From NCBI GenBank assembly GCA_040754395.1, contig JBFMCL010000011.1, forward strand, positions 1-64,000: a DNA stretch of 64,000 nucleotides. The letters run 5' to 3'. A model generated the notes under the pieces. That model was not told the DNA's origin, searched no databases, and saw only the letters and a program-made list of their open reading frames with translations. Shown in pieces: positions 41,300-50,970 of this stretch (positions are counted from its first letter, which is position 1; the number at the start of each line of letters is the position of its first letter). This DNA comes from Nitrospirota bacterium (GTDB taxonomy: Bacteria > Nitrospirota > Thermodesulfovibrionia > Thermodesulfovibrionales > SM23-35). The position numbers were made by a program, and so were the translations under genes.

Positions 41300-43108
41300 A
41301 TGCATATAGTATTTGCAATCTTTTTGCTCTTTCTGCTCATCTTCCCTGCATGGGCGGAAAATGCAATAAAACTGGAAGACGTGGTTGTCACTGCAACACG
41401 GATAGAGTCGCCGGTTGAAGATGTGCCGCAGGATGTGACGGTCATAACGAAACAGGAGATACAATCCGGCAGTTACCGGAATATCACAGAGATCATAAGA
41501 AATGTCACAGGCTTGAATGTGTTTGAATACGGCAGCACAGGATCCCCAGCTACACTCACCATAAGGGGTTCCACGGCAGAGCAGGTGCTGGTCATGGTTG
41601 ACGGCAAACGGATCAATAAGCCGGGGGATGGCCTGGTCGATTTCAATTCGCTTTCCCTGCCGCTTGAATACATTGAGAGAATCGAAATACTCAGAGGTGC
41701 CTCATCTGCGTTGTACGGCGCAGAAGCGATGGGCGGCGTCATTAATATCATCACCCATGTTCCCGACGAACCCTGCACGAATCTCGCAGCATCATACGGC
41801 AGATTTGCGACGAGGGATATCCGGTTCAGCACTTCGGGAAAATTCGGGAGGCTGGGGTATTTTCTCTCCCTGTCAGAAGAAAACTCATCGGGGTTCAGGA
41901 CTAATTCGGAGTATACAAGCGATGCGGTAAACGCCAAGCTCACCTTTGACATTGCCAAAAACATACGTGCTGATGTCACGGTCGACTACACCCACAAAGA
42001 GGCGGGGGCACCGGGGTCTCTGACATGGCTGACTCCTTTTGCTGAACAGACGGATGAGACATTCAATGCAGGTCTGACGCTTGCATATAAAGAGACTCTC
42101 GCACGGCTTTACAGCCATAATGCAAGGATCCGCTATCTCAATCCCGGGAGTGAAGACAATACCCACAGAAATCATGTCAAAGGAATCGATCTGCAGCACA
42201 GCATCGCCCTCGGGTCGTCGAACCTGCTCACAGGAGGGGTAGAGCTTCTCGAAGAAGATATCGACAGCAGTGACAATATCAATGCTGCCGGTTCCATAGG
42301 CAGGCGCAGCAGGACAAGAAAGGGAATATTCATCCAGAATGAATCAGCGGTGACAGAAAAACTCCTCTTCATACTCGGGGCAAGATACGACGACATCGGC
42401 TCTCACCGCAGAATCAGTCCAAAGGCATCTTTTCTGATAAAACTGCCTTATCAGTCAAGCCTCTCCATGTCCGCAGGAAAAGGGTTCCGTGTCCCGGCCA
42501 TGAATGCCCTTTACTGGCCTGACACCGGCTGGGCTGCAGGGAATCCCGACCTCAGGCCCGAACAGTCAACTGAATATGAATGCAGCATCCGGAAGGCGTT
42601 CGACACCACCGGCAATCTCAGGATTGTCGCATTCGAAAAAAGATCGAAAGACCTCATCCAGTGGCAGGAGACCAGTCCGGGAAGATGGTCGCCGGAAAAT
42701 GTTTCCAGGGCACGGGTACAAGGCTTTGAGGCAGACGGAGAAGTCCGTATCAGCATAGTGCGTTTGGGTCTTAATTACACGTTCATGGATCCGGAAGACA
42801 GGACGACAGGCAAAAAAATACGGTTTGGCACACGGCACCAGATAAAGGGAACTGTTTCTCTGCATCCCGCAAAAGGCACAACACTTTCAGCAGAGTGGAT
42901 GTATGTATCACACTATGTGGTCCAGCCTGGAGACCCCCGCTGTTATTTCCTTCTGAATGGAAAACTCAGCCAGAAGATCCCATTTTCCGGAGGAACAGCC
43001 GAGATTTTCATCACGGGGAAAAATATTCTGGACAGGGACTTTCAGACAATCGTGGGATATCCGATGCCACCTGTGCAATTGTTTGGAGGAATGAGTATCA
43101 GTTTCTGA
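41300..43108 (+). CDS. btuB: TonB-dependent cobalamin receptor (BtuB type)
   Basis: The 602-residue outer-membrane protein has a signal peptide ending ...FPAWA, a TonB box-like stretch (EDVVVTATR), a plug domain (IRGSTAEQVLVMVDGKRI, EYIERIEILRGASSALYGAEAMGGVINI) and a 22-strand barrel ending in the aromatic SISF. The upstream cobalamin riboswitch identifies the likely substrate. AAGGAG precedes the ATG. TonB/ExbBD are not in the window. Confidence 0.92.
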   Translation: MHIVFAIFLLFLLIFPAWAENAIKLEDVVVTATRIESPVEDVPQDVTVITKQEIQSGSYRNITEIIRNVTGLNVFEYGSTGSPATLTIRGSTAEQVLVMVDGKRINKPGDGLVDFNSLSLPLEYIERIEILRGASSALYGAEAMGGVINIITHVPDEPCTNLAASYGRFATRDIRFSTSGKFGRLGYFLSLSEENSSGFRTNSEYTSDAVNAKLTFDIAKNIRADVTVDYTHKEAGAPGSLTWLTPFAEQTDETFNAGLTLAYKETLARLYSHNARIRYLNPGSEDNTHRNHVKGIDLQHSIALGSSNLLTGGVELLEEDIDSSDNINAAGSIGRRSRTRKGIFIQNESAVTEKLLFILGARYDDIGSHRRISPKASFLIKLPYQSSLSMSAGKGFRVPAMNALYWPDTGWAAGNPDLRPEQSTEYECSIRKAFDTTGNLRIVAFEKRSKDLIQWQETSPGRWSPENVSRARVQGFEADGEVRISIVRLGLNYTFMDPEDRTTGKKIRFGTRHQIKGTVSLHPAKGTTLSAEWMYVSHYVVQPGDPRCYFLLNGKLSQKIPFSGGTAEIFITGKNILDRDFQTIVGYPMPPVQLFGGMSISF

Positions 43109-43145
43109 TGCTGAAAGAGAGGTGCCGAACGCGGTAATGTGGTGT

Positions 43146-43182
43146 CCCCGCCCTGCCTTCCGTGAGGAGGAACAGGGTGGGG
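43146..43182. terminator. Terminator-like hairpin between btuB and the hydrolase gene
   Basis: CCCCGCCCTG (43146-43155) pairs with CAGGGTGGGG (43173-43182) with one G-U pair. No U-tract follows, but it sits between convergent genes. Confidence 0.5.
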
Positions 43183-43207
43183 ATAGCAGATATGGAAACA
43201 CACAATA

Positions 43208-44107
43208 TCAGAATGCCTCCTCTATTTTTTTGCACAGCAACTTCCTTACCTCAGGATCAAACAGAATAGATGCATGGTTGTGATCAAAGATAAAATGCTC
43301 ATCAGCCCATGAAAGCCGTGAACTCTCCAAAGACACAAGGCCATCTCCCCTTCCCTTTTTCATCTCATCGGGATAATACTTTTCCGGGATAACCCGCTCG
43401 AACACATTGGGGAAAGAAAAATTCCGGATGCGGAAAAGCGTCGGGTTAGTGCCTCCAAGAGAGATATACCATACACCGTTCAATCGTCTGTCATGCAGGG
43501 TCCTGAAAAAATTGGAGCCGGGAAGCAGTTCTTTCAGGGACCTGCTTTTCAGAAACTCCGATACCCGCTTCACAGCAAAGGCAAGAGACCCCTTTTCTCC
43601 GGACGGGAACAACGGATCCAGTGCCCTTGCAAGCGGCGTTACATATGCAGCGACGCGGGCGACGGAACTGCCATAATGAGGAGTAGAGATCGTAATAATC
43701 CCCTTCACCGAACTGTCTTCTTCGGTCAGATACTTCCGCGCGACAAGACCTCCCCTGCTGTGGCCGACGAGGATAAGGCCAGACCTTGTCATTGTGCGTG
43801 CGATTTTGGCGATCTCCCTCAACTCCTGGACTGCAGACTCGATGGGACCGGCCGGTCTCCGCTGACTCCACGTAACCATATTGTAATCCCTGGATTGCAG
43901 ATCATCAAAAAGCGTGGAAATCCTTTCCGTTCGCTTTTTCCTGTTCCCGCCGAGCAGAATGCTGAGAGGACACAACCCTCCCAAGATGCGTGAAGCAGAG
44001 GGATCTACCCAGATATTCCTGTCCATGCCGAGGCCGTGGATGAAGATCACAGCAGGTTTATCATCACTTCCCTTGCAGGATATCTCTTCGAGTTTCATTC
44101 CCTTCAA
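43208..44107 (-). CDS. Alpha/beta hydrolase, lipase-like
   Basis: The 299-residue protein has the oxyanion strand VIFIHGLGMDRNIW and nucleophile elbow GHSRGG near residue 115, with a C-terminal His in DHNHAS as the likely triad base. This resembles secreted triacylglycerol lipases, but no signal peptide is present, so it should act in the cytoplasm. The substrate is unknown. It starts at TTG 44107 (or ATG 44098) overlapping the nagZ stop, so it is coupled to nagZ. Confidence 0.8.
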   Translation of the reverse strand: MKGMKLEEISCKGSDDKPAVIFIHGLGMDRNIWVDPSASRILGGLCPLSILLGGNRKKRTERISTLFDDLQSRDYNMVTWSQRRPAGPIESAVQELREIAKIARTMTRSGLILVGHSRGGLVARKYLTEEDSSVKGIITISTPHYGSSVARVAAYVTPLARALDPLFPSGEKGSLAFAVKRVSEFLKSRSLKELLPGSNFFRTLHDRRLNGVWYISLGGTNPTLFRIRNFSFPNVFERVIPEKYYPDEMKKGRGDGLVSLESSRLSWADEHFIFDHNHASILFDPEVRKLLCKKIEEAF

Positions 44108-45612
44108 AGACCAAGGTCAACAGGAACAATGCCACTGAACTCACTGCGCCCTTCAAGACACTTCATTACCGCATCCTGAGCCTGTTCCGTTGCCTCATAG
44201 GCGGCTATGAGAACCCGGGCGTCCCTGAAATGACGCAGGACATAGGGGCTTCCGAACGATATGACGACCGAACATCCTGCCTGCTGTATGAGCCGCAGGA
44301 TTTTTTCCTTCTCCGCATCGCTGATTCCGGAACTCCCTTTCCATGCAGCAACGCTGGTAAATACCGCAAATACAGGACAGCGGTTTTCAAGTGATATCTC
44401 TTCATCGATCGTCGAAATGCGGGGAAAATATTTCCGGACAGACGATAGTGCGTACAGTTCAGGGTCACCCGCCAGTACCAGATGAAGCCTGCGTTTATCA
44501 GCAGCAGGAACTTCCCCTATGGTGCCCTGCACAAGACTGATTGACTTCTGCACAATCTGTGCAGAGATTTCCATATTTTTCCGGTAGTCGACTTCGCGTC
44601 CGGCAGCATCATGAAGACGGGTCTTTATTGCTGCAATACGGGCATACGCGGCTTCTGTCTTTTGCCGGAGTCTTCCCTCAGCAGCGACCGCCGCGAGCAA
44701 TTCCTTCGCCGTTGCATCAGGATCAGCAGGATGAAGGAGGATATCAGCACCCGCCTCTATACAACGCGCCGGAACATTTGCGATGTCATTCAGGGCACTC
44801 ATGATCAGGGCATCTGTCAGGATAAGTCCCTCAAACCCGAGTTCGTTCCGCAGGAGGTCCGTGAGTATTTTTCCGGACAGACTCGCAGGGTTGGCATCAA
44901 TGGATGGGATGCTTAAATGCCCGACCATGATACTGCCCGCCCCTGTCCTGATCGCCTCCCTGAAGGGGGCGATATCCGTATCCATTAAATCCTCCCTGGA
45001 TTTCCTGATGACAGGAAGACGGATATGGGAATCTGTGGAGGTATCGCCGTGACCGGGAAAATGCTTGGCAGAAGTAATGAGCCCTGCTCTCTCCAGAATC
45101 CTGATATACTCCGACCCGAACCATGCCACGCGTTCCGGATCATCTGAAAAGGCCCTCGTACAGATAATGGGGTTATCCGGGTCTCTGTTGACGTCAAGAA
45201 CCGGGATGAGCGGCATGTTGATCCCCATATCCCCGGCTTCTTCGGCAAGCACCCTGAGTGATTCCCTGAGCAGAAAGACATCATCCGGCCTGCTAACGTC
45301 AACGGCAGCGGAAACCGCCATCTGACAGGGCAGCGGTGTAGTCCCCTGTATCTGCTGGCAAATCCCCCGTTCGACGTCGGATGCAATAAACAGGGGAACC
45401 TCTGCTGATGCCTGCAAATCACGGATAAAGGATTTTACTTCCTCTTTCCAGCCGCCGAAGAGAATAAACCCACCGATTCCTCTTTTCACGAGCCCCAATA
45501 TCTTCTCCCGGTAAAAGGCCTCCCGTATTCTTTCCCCGTCAAGCCTGCTGATGATCAGCTGATATATTTTTTTTTCTGCTGGTAACTGTCCGGCGTTCTT
45601 GTGAGTCGGCAT
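44104..45612 (-). CDS. nagZ: Glycoside hydrolase family 3, NagZ-type beta-N-acetylhexosaminidase
   Basis: The 502-residue protein has the GH3 TIM barrel with the NagZ signature KHFPGHGDTSTDSH (catalytic His-Asp dyad) and nucleophile Asp in GLILTDALIMSAL. An additional C-terminal domain (about 340-500) is present, as in the longer Gram-positive-like enzymes rather than the single-domain proteobacterial NagZ. It removes N-acetylglucosamine from anhydromuropeptides during cell-wall recycling. No signal peptide is evident. Followed by a coupled hydrolase gene. Confidence 0.88.
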   Translation of the reverse strand: MPTHKNAGQLPAEKKIYQLIISRLDGERIREAFYREKILGLVKRGIGGFILFGGWKEEVKSFIRDLQASAEVPLFIASDVERGICQQIQGTTPLPCQMAVSAAVDVSRPDDVFLLRESLRVLAEEAGDMGINMPLIPVLDVNRDPDNPIICTRAFSDDPERVAWFGSEYIRILERAGLITSAKHFPGHGDTSTDSHIRLPVIRKSREDLMDTDIAPFREAIRTGAGSIMVGHLSIPSIDANPASLSGKILTDLLRNELGFEGLILTDALIMSALNDIANVPARCIEAGADILLHPADPDATAKELLAAVAAEGRLRQKTEAAYARIAAIKTRLHDAAGREVDYRKNMEISAQIVQKSISLVQGTIGEVPAADKRRLHLVLAGDPELYALSSVRKYFPRISTIDEEISLENRCPVFAVFTSVAAWKGSSGISDAEKEKILRLIQQAGCSVVISFGSPYVLRHFRDARVLIAAYEATEQAQDAVMKCLEGRSEFSGIVPVDLGL

Positions 45613-45721
45613 AATGCAGTTTATCAGATCGGTGCAGTCAGGAACAATAACCCTGATGTCTTATCATCAATGACCTTACCCCGCGCGCCGGAAAGGATGT
45701 GCCGGGGATTGCACAAAAATA

Positions 45722-45754
45722 CCTATTTGAAAATAGGTCTAAATCTGATAGAAT
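45722..45754 (+). promoter_or_regulatory. Promoter with overlapping inverted repeat for REC-GGDEF gene
   Basis: TTGAAA (45727-45732), a 16-base spacer and TAGAAT (45749-45754) form a sigma70-like promoter. CCTATTT-GA-AAATAGG (45722-45737), a perfect 7-bp inverted repeat, covers the -35 box and could be an operator. Confidence 0.55.
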
Positions 45755-45783
45755 TACTCAAAATTCAAACTTGAGGAACATAA

Positions 45784-46710
45784 ATGGCACTGGCGAAGAT
45801 CCTGCTCGTTGAGGACGACAAGATGCAGGCAAAATTCGCAAAGGAATTCCTGGAGACAAACGGGTACCAGGTTATTCTGGCAGAAAACGGTAAATCCGCA
45901 ATCAAGTTCGCAAAGACAGAGAATGTGGATATCATACTGCTCGACCTCATGCTGCCGGACATGAACGGCAATGAAGTGTGCCGGTGGCTGAAACTGAATC
46001 AGGATACCAAAGGAATACCCATCATCATGCTGACGGTAAAAAACTCCACGATGGAAAAGGTCGAAGGACTGAAGGCAGGTGCTGACGATTATCTCTCAAA
46101 GCCCTATAAAGAAGTCGAACTCAACGCCCGCATATACGCCTCCCTGAGAACAAAGGCGTTGCAGGATGAACTGAGGAAGAAAAACCGCGAACTTGAGGAA
46201 ATCCTCTCGAAGGTGGAATTCCTTGCGATCACCGACCCCCTCACGGAACTCTTCAACAGGAGGCACTTTGAAACCATTATTGACAATGAATTCAACAGGT
46301 CAGAGAGATATAAAACCCCGCTTTCCTGCCTCATGATAGACGTTGATCACTTTAAAAGCATCAATGATGCGTTTGGCCACCGTGCAGGCGACTCGGTTCT
46401 GAAAGAAATCGCGGAAATCATCAAAAGCTGTCTGAGAAAAGTCGACACGCTGGCACGATGGGGTGGCGAGGAGTTTGTTGTCCTGCTCCCGAAAACAGAC
46501 AAGGAACACTCTCTTCATGCTGCCTCCAGGATTCTCTCATCCATCTCGAATCATCAATTCCCCGGTATTGACAGAAAGATTACTGTCAGTATTGGCATTG
46601 CAAGCATCCCCTCTTCTTCGCTGGACACTTCCGAGAAACTTGTGGATGCTTCAGATGCGGCACTCTATCACGCCAAAGCAGGGGGAAGAAACCGGATAGA
46701 AATGTCTTAA
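45784..46710 (+). CDS. Response regulator diguanylate cyclase (REC-GGDEF)
   Basis: The 308-residue protein has a receiver domain (1-125) with the phospho-acceptor Asp in IILLDLMLPDMNG and Lys in DDYLSKPYKE, a coiled coil linker, and a GGDEF domain (about 155-308) with the active signature GGEEF. It would make c-di-GMP on phosphorylation; an RxxD inhibitory site is not clear. The c-di-GMP output fits the two PilZ domains on the BcsA-like synthase about 7 kb downstream, though a direct link is inferred. TTGAGGAAC precedes the ATG. Confidence 0.93.
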   Translation: MALAKILLVEDDKMQAKFAKEFLETNGYQVILAENGKSAIKFAKTENVDIILLDLMLPDMNGNEVCRWLKLNQDTKGIPIIMLTVKNSTMEKVEGLKAGADDYLSKPYKEVELNARIYASLRTKALQDELRKKNRELEEILSKVEFLAITDPLTELFNRRHFETIIDNEFNRSERYKTPLSCLMIDVDHFKSINDAFGHRAGDSVLKEIAEIIKSCLRKVDTLARWGGEEFVVLLPKTDKEHSLHAASRILSSISNHQFPGIDRKITVSIGIASIPSSSLDTSEKLVDASDAALYHAKAGGRNRIEMS

Positions 46711-46795
46711 TGATCGCTATTGTTAAGCAATCATTAAAATAAAACTTTTTTATTAACTTTATTTACAAAAAACAGTTTTTATGCTATTTTAGGGT

Positions 46796-47440
46796 ATGTG
46801 GTCTGTGCTGAATGAAAATCCTACCCGGGAAAAGATCATTATTCTTCTGAAAAAAAGAGGGTCTACATCAATCGACGACCTCAGCAGGGAACTGAATATC
46901 ACCTCCATGGGCATCAGGCAGCATCTCCTTTCTCTGGAAAGAAGGGGCCTTATCGATTATGTGGCAAAACGACAGGGGATCGGCAGACCTGCCTTTCTCT
47001 ACAGGCTTACCGACAAGGCAGATGAACTCTTTACCAAGGCATATGACAGCTTCCTTGTAAACGTATTCAAGGATATCGAAAAACACGATGGCCGTGAAAA
47101 GATAGACGAGATATTCAAATGGCGTAAGAACAGGATATTCAAGGAAGCAAGAGAAGCCCTTGCGGAAAAAAAGACCGTTCAGGAACGGATCAACGGCATG
47201 AAAGATATCCTTGAATCAGAGGGGTACCTGGCCGAACTCGATGACAGCAGCAACTCCTTTATCATGCGTCTTTACAACTGCCCGATCTTTAAACTTGCAC
47301 ACGAATTCAGAGAGGCCTGCCGGTACGACCTCCAGATGTTCCGCGAACTCCTCGGGAAAGACGTCAATCGTGAATCTTGCATAACCGACGGCGACACTTC
47401 CTGCACCTATACCATACCCAAACACATCCCGAAAACCTGA
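46796..47440 (+). CDS. SufR-like Fe-S-type transcriptional regulator
   Basis: The 214-residue protein has an N-terminal winged helix (about 10-75; TREKIIILLKKRGSTSIDDLSRELNIT) and a C-terminal domain with NCPIFKLAHEFREACRYD and ESCITDGDTSCTY. Those four Cys match the cluster-ligand pattern of SufR/ArsR-type repressors that sense Fe-S status. No suf or isc genes are adjacent. The start codon has weak upstream signals; an AT-rich promoter precedes it. Confidence 0.82.
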   Translation: MWSVLNENPTREKIIILLKKRGSTSIDDLSRELNITSMGIRQHLLSLERRGLIDYVAKRQGIGRPAFLYRLTDKADELFTKAYDSFLVNVFKDIEKHDGREKIDEIFKWRKNRIFKEAREALAEKKTVQERINGMKDILESEGYLAELDDSSNSFIMRLYNCPIFKLAHEFREACRYDLQMFRELLGKDVNRESCITDGDTSCTYTIPKHIPKT

Positions 47441-47608
47441 AGATCCGCCGATAACTTCACCCCATCAGGTTCTCTCTTTCCCTTCATAACAATCGTCACC
47501 TTGCATTTTGAGACGACAATCCCGGTATTCCGGCAGCATATCCAAAATATCCTTTTTTTAAGAATATTTATATAATTAATACTAATAAACCGCATGAGAA
47601 ATTTTCCC

Positions 47609-47637
47609 TTGCCATAAGGTACCGTTTTATTTTATCT
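47609..47637 (+). promoter_or_regulatory. Promoter of the 6S RNA
   Basis: TTGCCA (47609-47614), 17 bases, TTATCT (47632-47637). Transcription would start near 47644, close to the predicted 5' end of 6S RNA. Confidence 0.45.
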
Positions 47638-47684
47638 TAAAGTTATAAAAAAATAACAATAACAAGGAGGGATTGTTACAGTTA

Positions 47685-47875
47685 TTGTGCAATTGCCTGC
47701 CCTGTTGGTGATAAGGTGAACATGTTGATCCGGCAAGTTAGATCTTTTGGGAGCTTACGTAAAGAGTTGGTGTGCATGTCTCCCTTGGGGAGAAAGCCTG
47801 AAGACTCTTTCAGGGCACCCACCTATTTTATAGGCGGATCTAATTTCTCCTTACACGGCAGGGTGGGTTTATTCA
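47685..47875 (+). ncRNA. ssrS: 6S RNA
   Basis: The region folds into one long interrupted hairpin. A closing stem pairs CCTGCCCTGTTG (47696-47707) with CGGCAGGGTGGG (47856-47867). An inner stem pairs TTAGATC (47738-47744) with GATCTAA (47837-47843). A further stem pairs AAAGAGT (47761-47767) with ACTCTTT (47804-47810), capped by a TCTCCC hairpin. GTTGGTGTGCATG and GGGGAGAAAGCCTGAA match the conserved 6S terminal region. 6S RNA binds the sigma70 holoenzyme. Location before rny fits. Ends are approximate. Confidence 0.8.
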
Positions 47876-48107
47876 ACCAGACTGGGTTCGTACGGCTAAG
47901 ACCTTTTTGGAGGATTTTACATAAATGTATCATAGAGAGCAAATGGAAATTTGTATGCAAAATCAACAATTTCTCACCTCCAAAAATGCTTTCCGCCTTC
48001 TAATCCAGCCTGACAGGTAATCTTCAGAAAAAAGACAAAAGAAAGTCTTTGCGTCATCAGGATTCCCTCAACTGATGAAAAAGATTGAGGAAGGGGGTTT
48101 TGCATAC

Positions 48108-49664
48108 ATGGAACTCTATTTGTTGATTGGCATACTTGCTGGTGTTGCAGTTGGTTTGGCTATTACTCTTGTATCGCAGGCGCAGCTGAAAACAAAGCGG
48201 GCAGCTCTCGAGCAGGAAAGGGCAAAAGCACTTGAAAATGCACAGAAGGAAGCTGAAAGCATCAGGAAAGAGGCGCAAGTTGAGGCCAAAGATATGGTTT
48301 ATCAGGCAAAGTCCGAAGTTGACAAGGAACTCCGCGAACGACGCTCTGAACTGAACCATCTCGACAAAAGATTACGGCAGAAAGAGGAAGTGCTTGACAG
48401 GAAATTTGAACAGATCGAAAAAAGAGATCAGGAATTAAACAAAAGGGAAAAAGACTACGTTGCAAAGGAACGGACCATCCAGGACAGGGAAAATACCTAC
48501 AACAAGTTAATCAGGGAACAGACAGAACTTCTTGAAAAGATATCCGGCCTGAGTTCCGACGATGCAAAGAAAGAGCTTCTCAGAAAAATCGAAGAGGAAT
48601 CACAGTTTGAATCAGCAAAACTCGCCAAGAAAATCGAGGACGAGGCAAGGGAACATGCAGAGAAAAAGGCAAAGGAAATAATAGGTTTCTCGATACAGCG
48701 ATATTCAAGCGATTATGTGACTGATACGACGGTATCCTCGGTGAGCCTTCCGAATGACGAGATGAAAGGAAGAATAATCGGCAGGGAGGGACGCAATATT
48801 CGGGCATTGGAGGCTGCAACCGGGGTCGACCTGATCGTTGACGATACCCCGGAGACAGTAACCCTGTCTGCCTTTGATCCGGTCAGGCGGGAAATCGCAA
48901 GGATTTCCCTTGAGCGCCTGATAACCGATGGAAGGATTCACCCCACAAGGATTGAAGAGATTGTCGAAAAAGTCAAAAAGGAAATCGAAACCCATATACG
49001 GGAGGAAGGCGAAAAGGCTGTCTTCGACTTCGGATTGTCCGGCATCCATCCTGAACTTATCAAACTGATCGGGAGGCTGAAATACAGAACCTCATACGGC
49101 CAGAATGTCCTCCAGCACTCGAGGGAGGTCGCGTATCTGGCCGGCATGATGGCCGGAGAATTGCGGGTGGACATGAAACTTGCAAAACGGGCAGGCATTC
49201 TCCACGACATCGGAAAGGCAGTCGATCATGAAATCGAGGGCTCCCACCAGGAAATCGGTTCGAACATCGCCAGAAAATATGGAGAAAACCACAAAGTAAG
49301 CAATGCCATACTGGTCCACCATGGCGAAGGAGACCCCATGACCGTTGAGGCTGCGCTTGTTGCCGCGGCAGATGCGCTGTCAGCAGCCCGCCCGGGTGTC
49401 AGAAAAGAGAGCATAGAGAATTACCTGAAGCGTCTTGAGAAGCTCGAACAGATGGCCCTTTCCTATAAAGGGGTCGATAAATGTTACGCAATACAGGCAG
49501 GACGTGAAATCCGGATTATCGTGAAACCTGAAGACGTCAGCGACGAAATATCCTCGATGATTTCAAGAGAACTTGCCAGGAAAATTGAGTCCGAAATGAC
49601 GTATCCCGGACAGATAAAGGTAACGGTCATCAGAGAGTCCAGGTACGTGGAATATGCAAAGTAA
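48108..49664 (+). CDS. rny: Ribonuclease Y
   Basis: This protein of about 518 residues has an N-terminal membrane helix ([21 protein letters not shown]), a long coiled coil (about 25-170), a KH domain ([29 protein letters not shown]) and an HD domain ([13 protein letters not shown]) with metal-binding His-Asp. It is a membrane-bound endoribonuclease that starts mRNA decay. I prefer ATG 48108, which begins the membrane helix; ATG 48075 is also open. It follows 6S RNA and precedes ymdB, a known neighbour. Confidence 0.96.
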   Translation: MELYLLIGILAGVAVGLAITLVSQAQLKTKRAALEQERAKALENAQKEAESIRKEAQVEAKDMVYQAKSEVDKELRERRSELNHLDKRLRQKEEVLDRKFEQIEKRDQELNKREKDYVAKERTIQDRENTYNKLIREQTELLEKISGLSSDDAKKELLRKIEEESQFESAKLAKKIEDEAREHAEKKAKEIIGFSIQRYSSDYVTDTTVSSVSLPNDEMKGRIIGREGRNIRALEAATGVDLIVDDTPETVTLSAFDPVRREIARISLERLITDGRIHPTRIEEIVEKVKKEIETHIREEGEKAVFDFGLSGIHPELIKLIGRLKYRTSYGQNVLQHSREVAYLAGMMAGELRVDMKLAKRAGILHDIGKAVDHEIEGSHQEIGSNIARKYGENHKVSNAILVHHGEGDPMTVEAALVAAADALSAARPGVRKESIENYLKRLEKLEQMALSYKGVDKCYAIQAGREIRIIVKPEDVSDEISSMISRELARKIESEMTYPGQIKVTVIRESRYVEYAK

Positions 49665-49754
49665 TGCTTTTGCCGGCACATTCCCCATAGTTTCAGAATC
49701 CCAGCGTTACGGGGATGCGCAAAAGAACAGCAGCAGGCAGAGAAGCTGTTCACA

Positions 49755-50537
49755 GTGAAGATACTCTTTATCGGTGATATTGTCGGCAAGACCGGCAGAA
49801 ATGCGACAAAGACCTTGCTCCCTGCTGTTGTCAGCAGGTACAAGATAGACCTTGTGATCGCAAACGGTGAAAATGCCGCAGGCGGTTTCGGCATAACCGA
49901 TAAAATAGTCGCTGAGATCCTTCATTCCGGAGTCCATGTAATCACCACGGGAAACCATGTCTGGGACAAGAAGGAGTTTATCCCCCAGATTGCGAAAGAG
50001 AACAGGGTCCTCAGACCGCTGAATTATCCTCCAGGAGTACCGGGGTACGGCAGTATTCTGCTGACCCTGCAAGACGGCACTAAAGCAGCGGTCATCAATC
50101 TCTCCGGGCGTGTCTTCATGTCGAACATGGACTGTCCTTTCAGAGTTGGAAAAGCAGAGGTCGAGAGGCTTGCTGATTTGACGAGAATCATCATCATTGA
50201 CTTTCACGCAGAGGCAACCTCAGAAAAAATCGCGTTCGGGCATTTCATGGACAGCAAGGTGAGCGCTGTCATCGGAACCCATACCCATGTGCAGACCGCC
50301 GATGAGAAGATATTGCCGGGAGGCACCGCCTATATTACCGATGTCGGCATGACAGGGCCTGACGATTCGGTCATCGGCATTGAAAAACAACAGATCATAG
50401 AACGGTTCCTGACAAATATGCCGATGCGGTTCGAAACGGCAAGGGGAGAGGGCATTTTTTCTGCGGCGGTCGTCGAAATCGATCAGGAATCAGGGAAGTC
50501 CTCTGCCATCCAGAGGCTGCAGCTCAGATATCCCTGA
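49755..50537 (+). CDS. ymdB: YmdB-type metallophosphoesterase (TIGR00282)
   Basis: The 260-residue protein begins VKILFIGDIVGKTGRNATK and has NGENAAGGFGIT, TGNHVWDKKE and GTHTHVQTADE, the metal ligands of the calcineurin-like fold. In Bacillus YmdB hydrolyses 2',3'-cyclic nucleotides and acts with RNase Y in RNA decay. GTG start at 49755. It sits next to rny, the usual arrangement. Confidence 0.93.
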   Translation: MKILFIGDIVGKTGRNATKTLLPAVVSRYKIDLVIANGENAAGGFGITDKIVAEILHSGVHVITTGNHVWDKKEFIPQIAKENRVLRPLNYPPGVPGYGSILLTLQDGTKAAVINLSGRVFMSNMDCPFRVGKAEVERLADLTRIIIIDFHAEATSEKIAFGHFMDSKVSAVIGTHTHVQTADEKILPGGTAYITDVGMTGPDDSVIGIEKQQIIERFLTNMPMRFETARGEGIFSAAVVEIDQESGKSSAIQRLQLRYP

Positions 50538-50572
50538 CCCTCACTGTGTAATTCCGAACGTATCCCTGATAT

Positions 50573-50968
50573 TTATTTTGCAGGTGTTTGTTGCGGCTTT
50601 GGAGTCGTCTGCTGCGGAGGCTGTTCCGTTTTCTGCGGTGTTACCGTAACCGCAGTATTCCCCTGAACTCCCTGAACCGGCCCGGTCGGAGGCGGTGTTG
50701 CCTGCTGCTGGGTTGCAGGAACTGACTTAACGACCGACCCGCTTTTAGAGGTAACGACCGCCAAAGTAAGCGACGTAATCATGAACACAACCGCCGCAAC
50801 AGTCGTCATCTTGCTCATAAAAGATGCGGCACCGCGGCTTCCGAAAAGCGTCTGGCTGGAACCTCCAAAAGCAGCTCCGATTTCCGCTCCCTTCCCGCTC
50901 TGCAGGAGGACTACCGCAATAAGAAAAAAACAGACCAAAACATGCAAAATAATCAATAGAACCGTCAT
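50573..50968 (-). CDS. secG: Preprotein translocase subunit SecG
   Basis: The 131-residue protein has two membrane segments, LLIILHVLVCFFLIAVVLLQSGKGAEIGAAFGGSSQTLFGSRGA and MSKMTTVAAVVFMITSLTLAVVTSK, the SecG signature, followed by a Pro/Gln/Thr-rich tail. SecG aids SecA cycling on the SecYEG channel. It starts 2 bases after tpiA, the common pairing. Confidence 0.94.
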   Translation of the reverse strand: MTVLLIILHVLVCFFLIAVVLLQSGKGAEIGAAFGGSSQTLFGSRGAASFMSKMTTVAAVVFMITSLTLAVVTSKSGSVVKSVPATQQQATPPPTGPVQGVQGNTAVTVTPQKTEQPPQQTTPKPQQTPAK

Positions 50969-50970
50969 TC

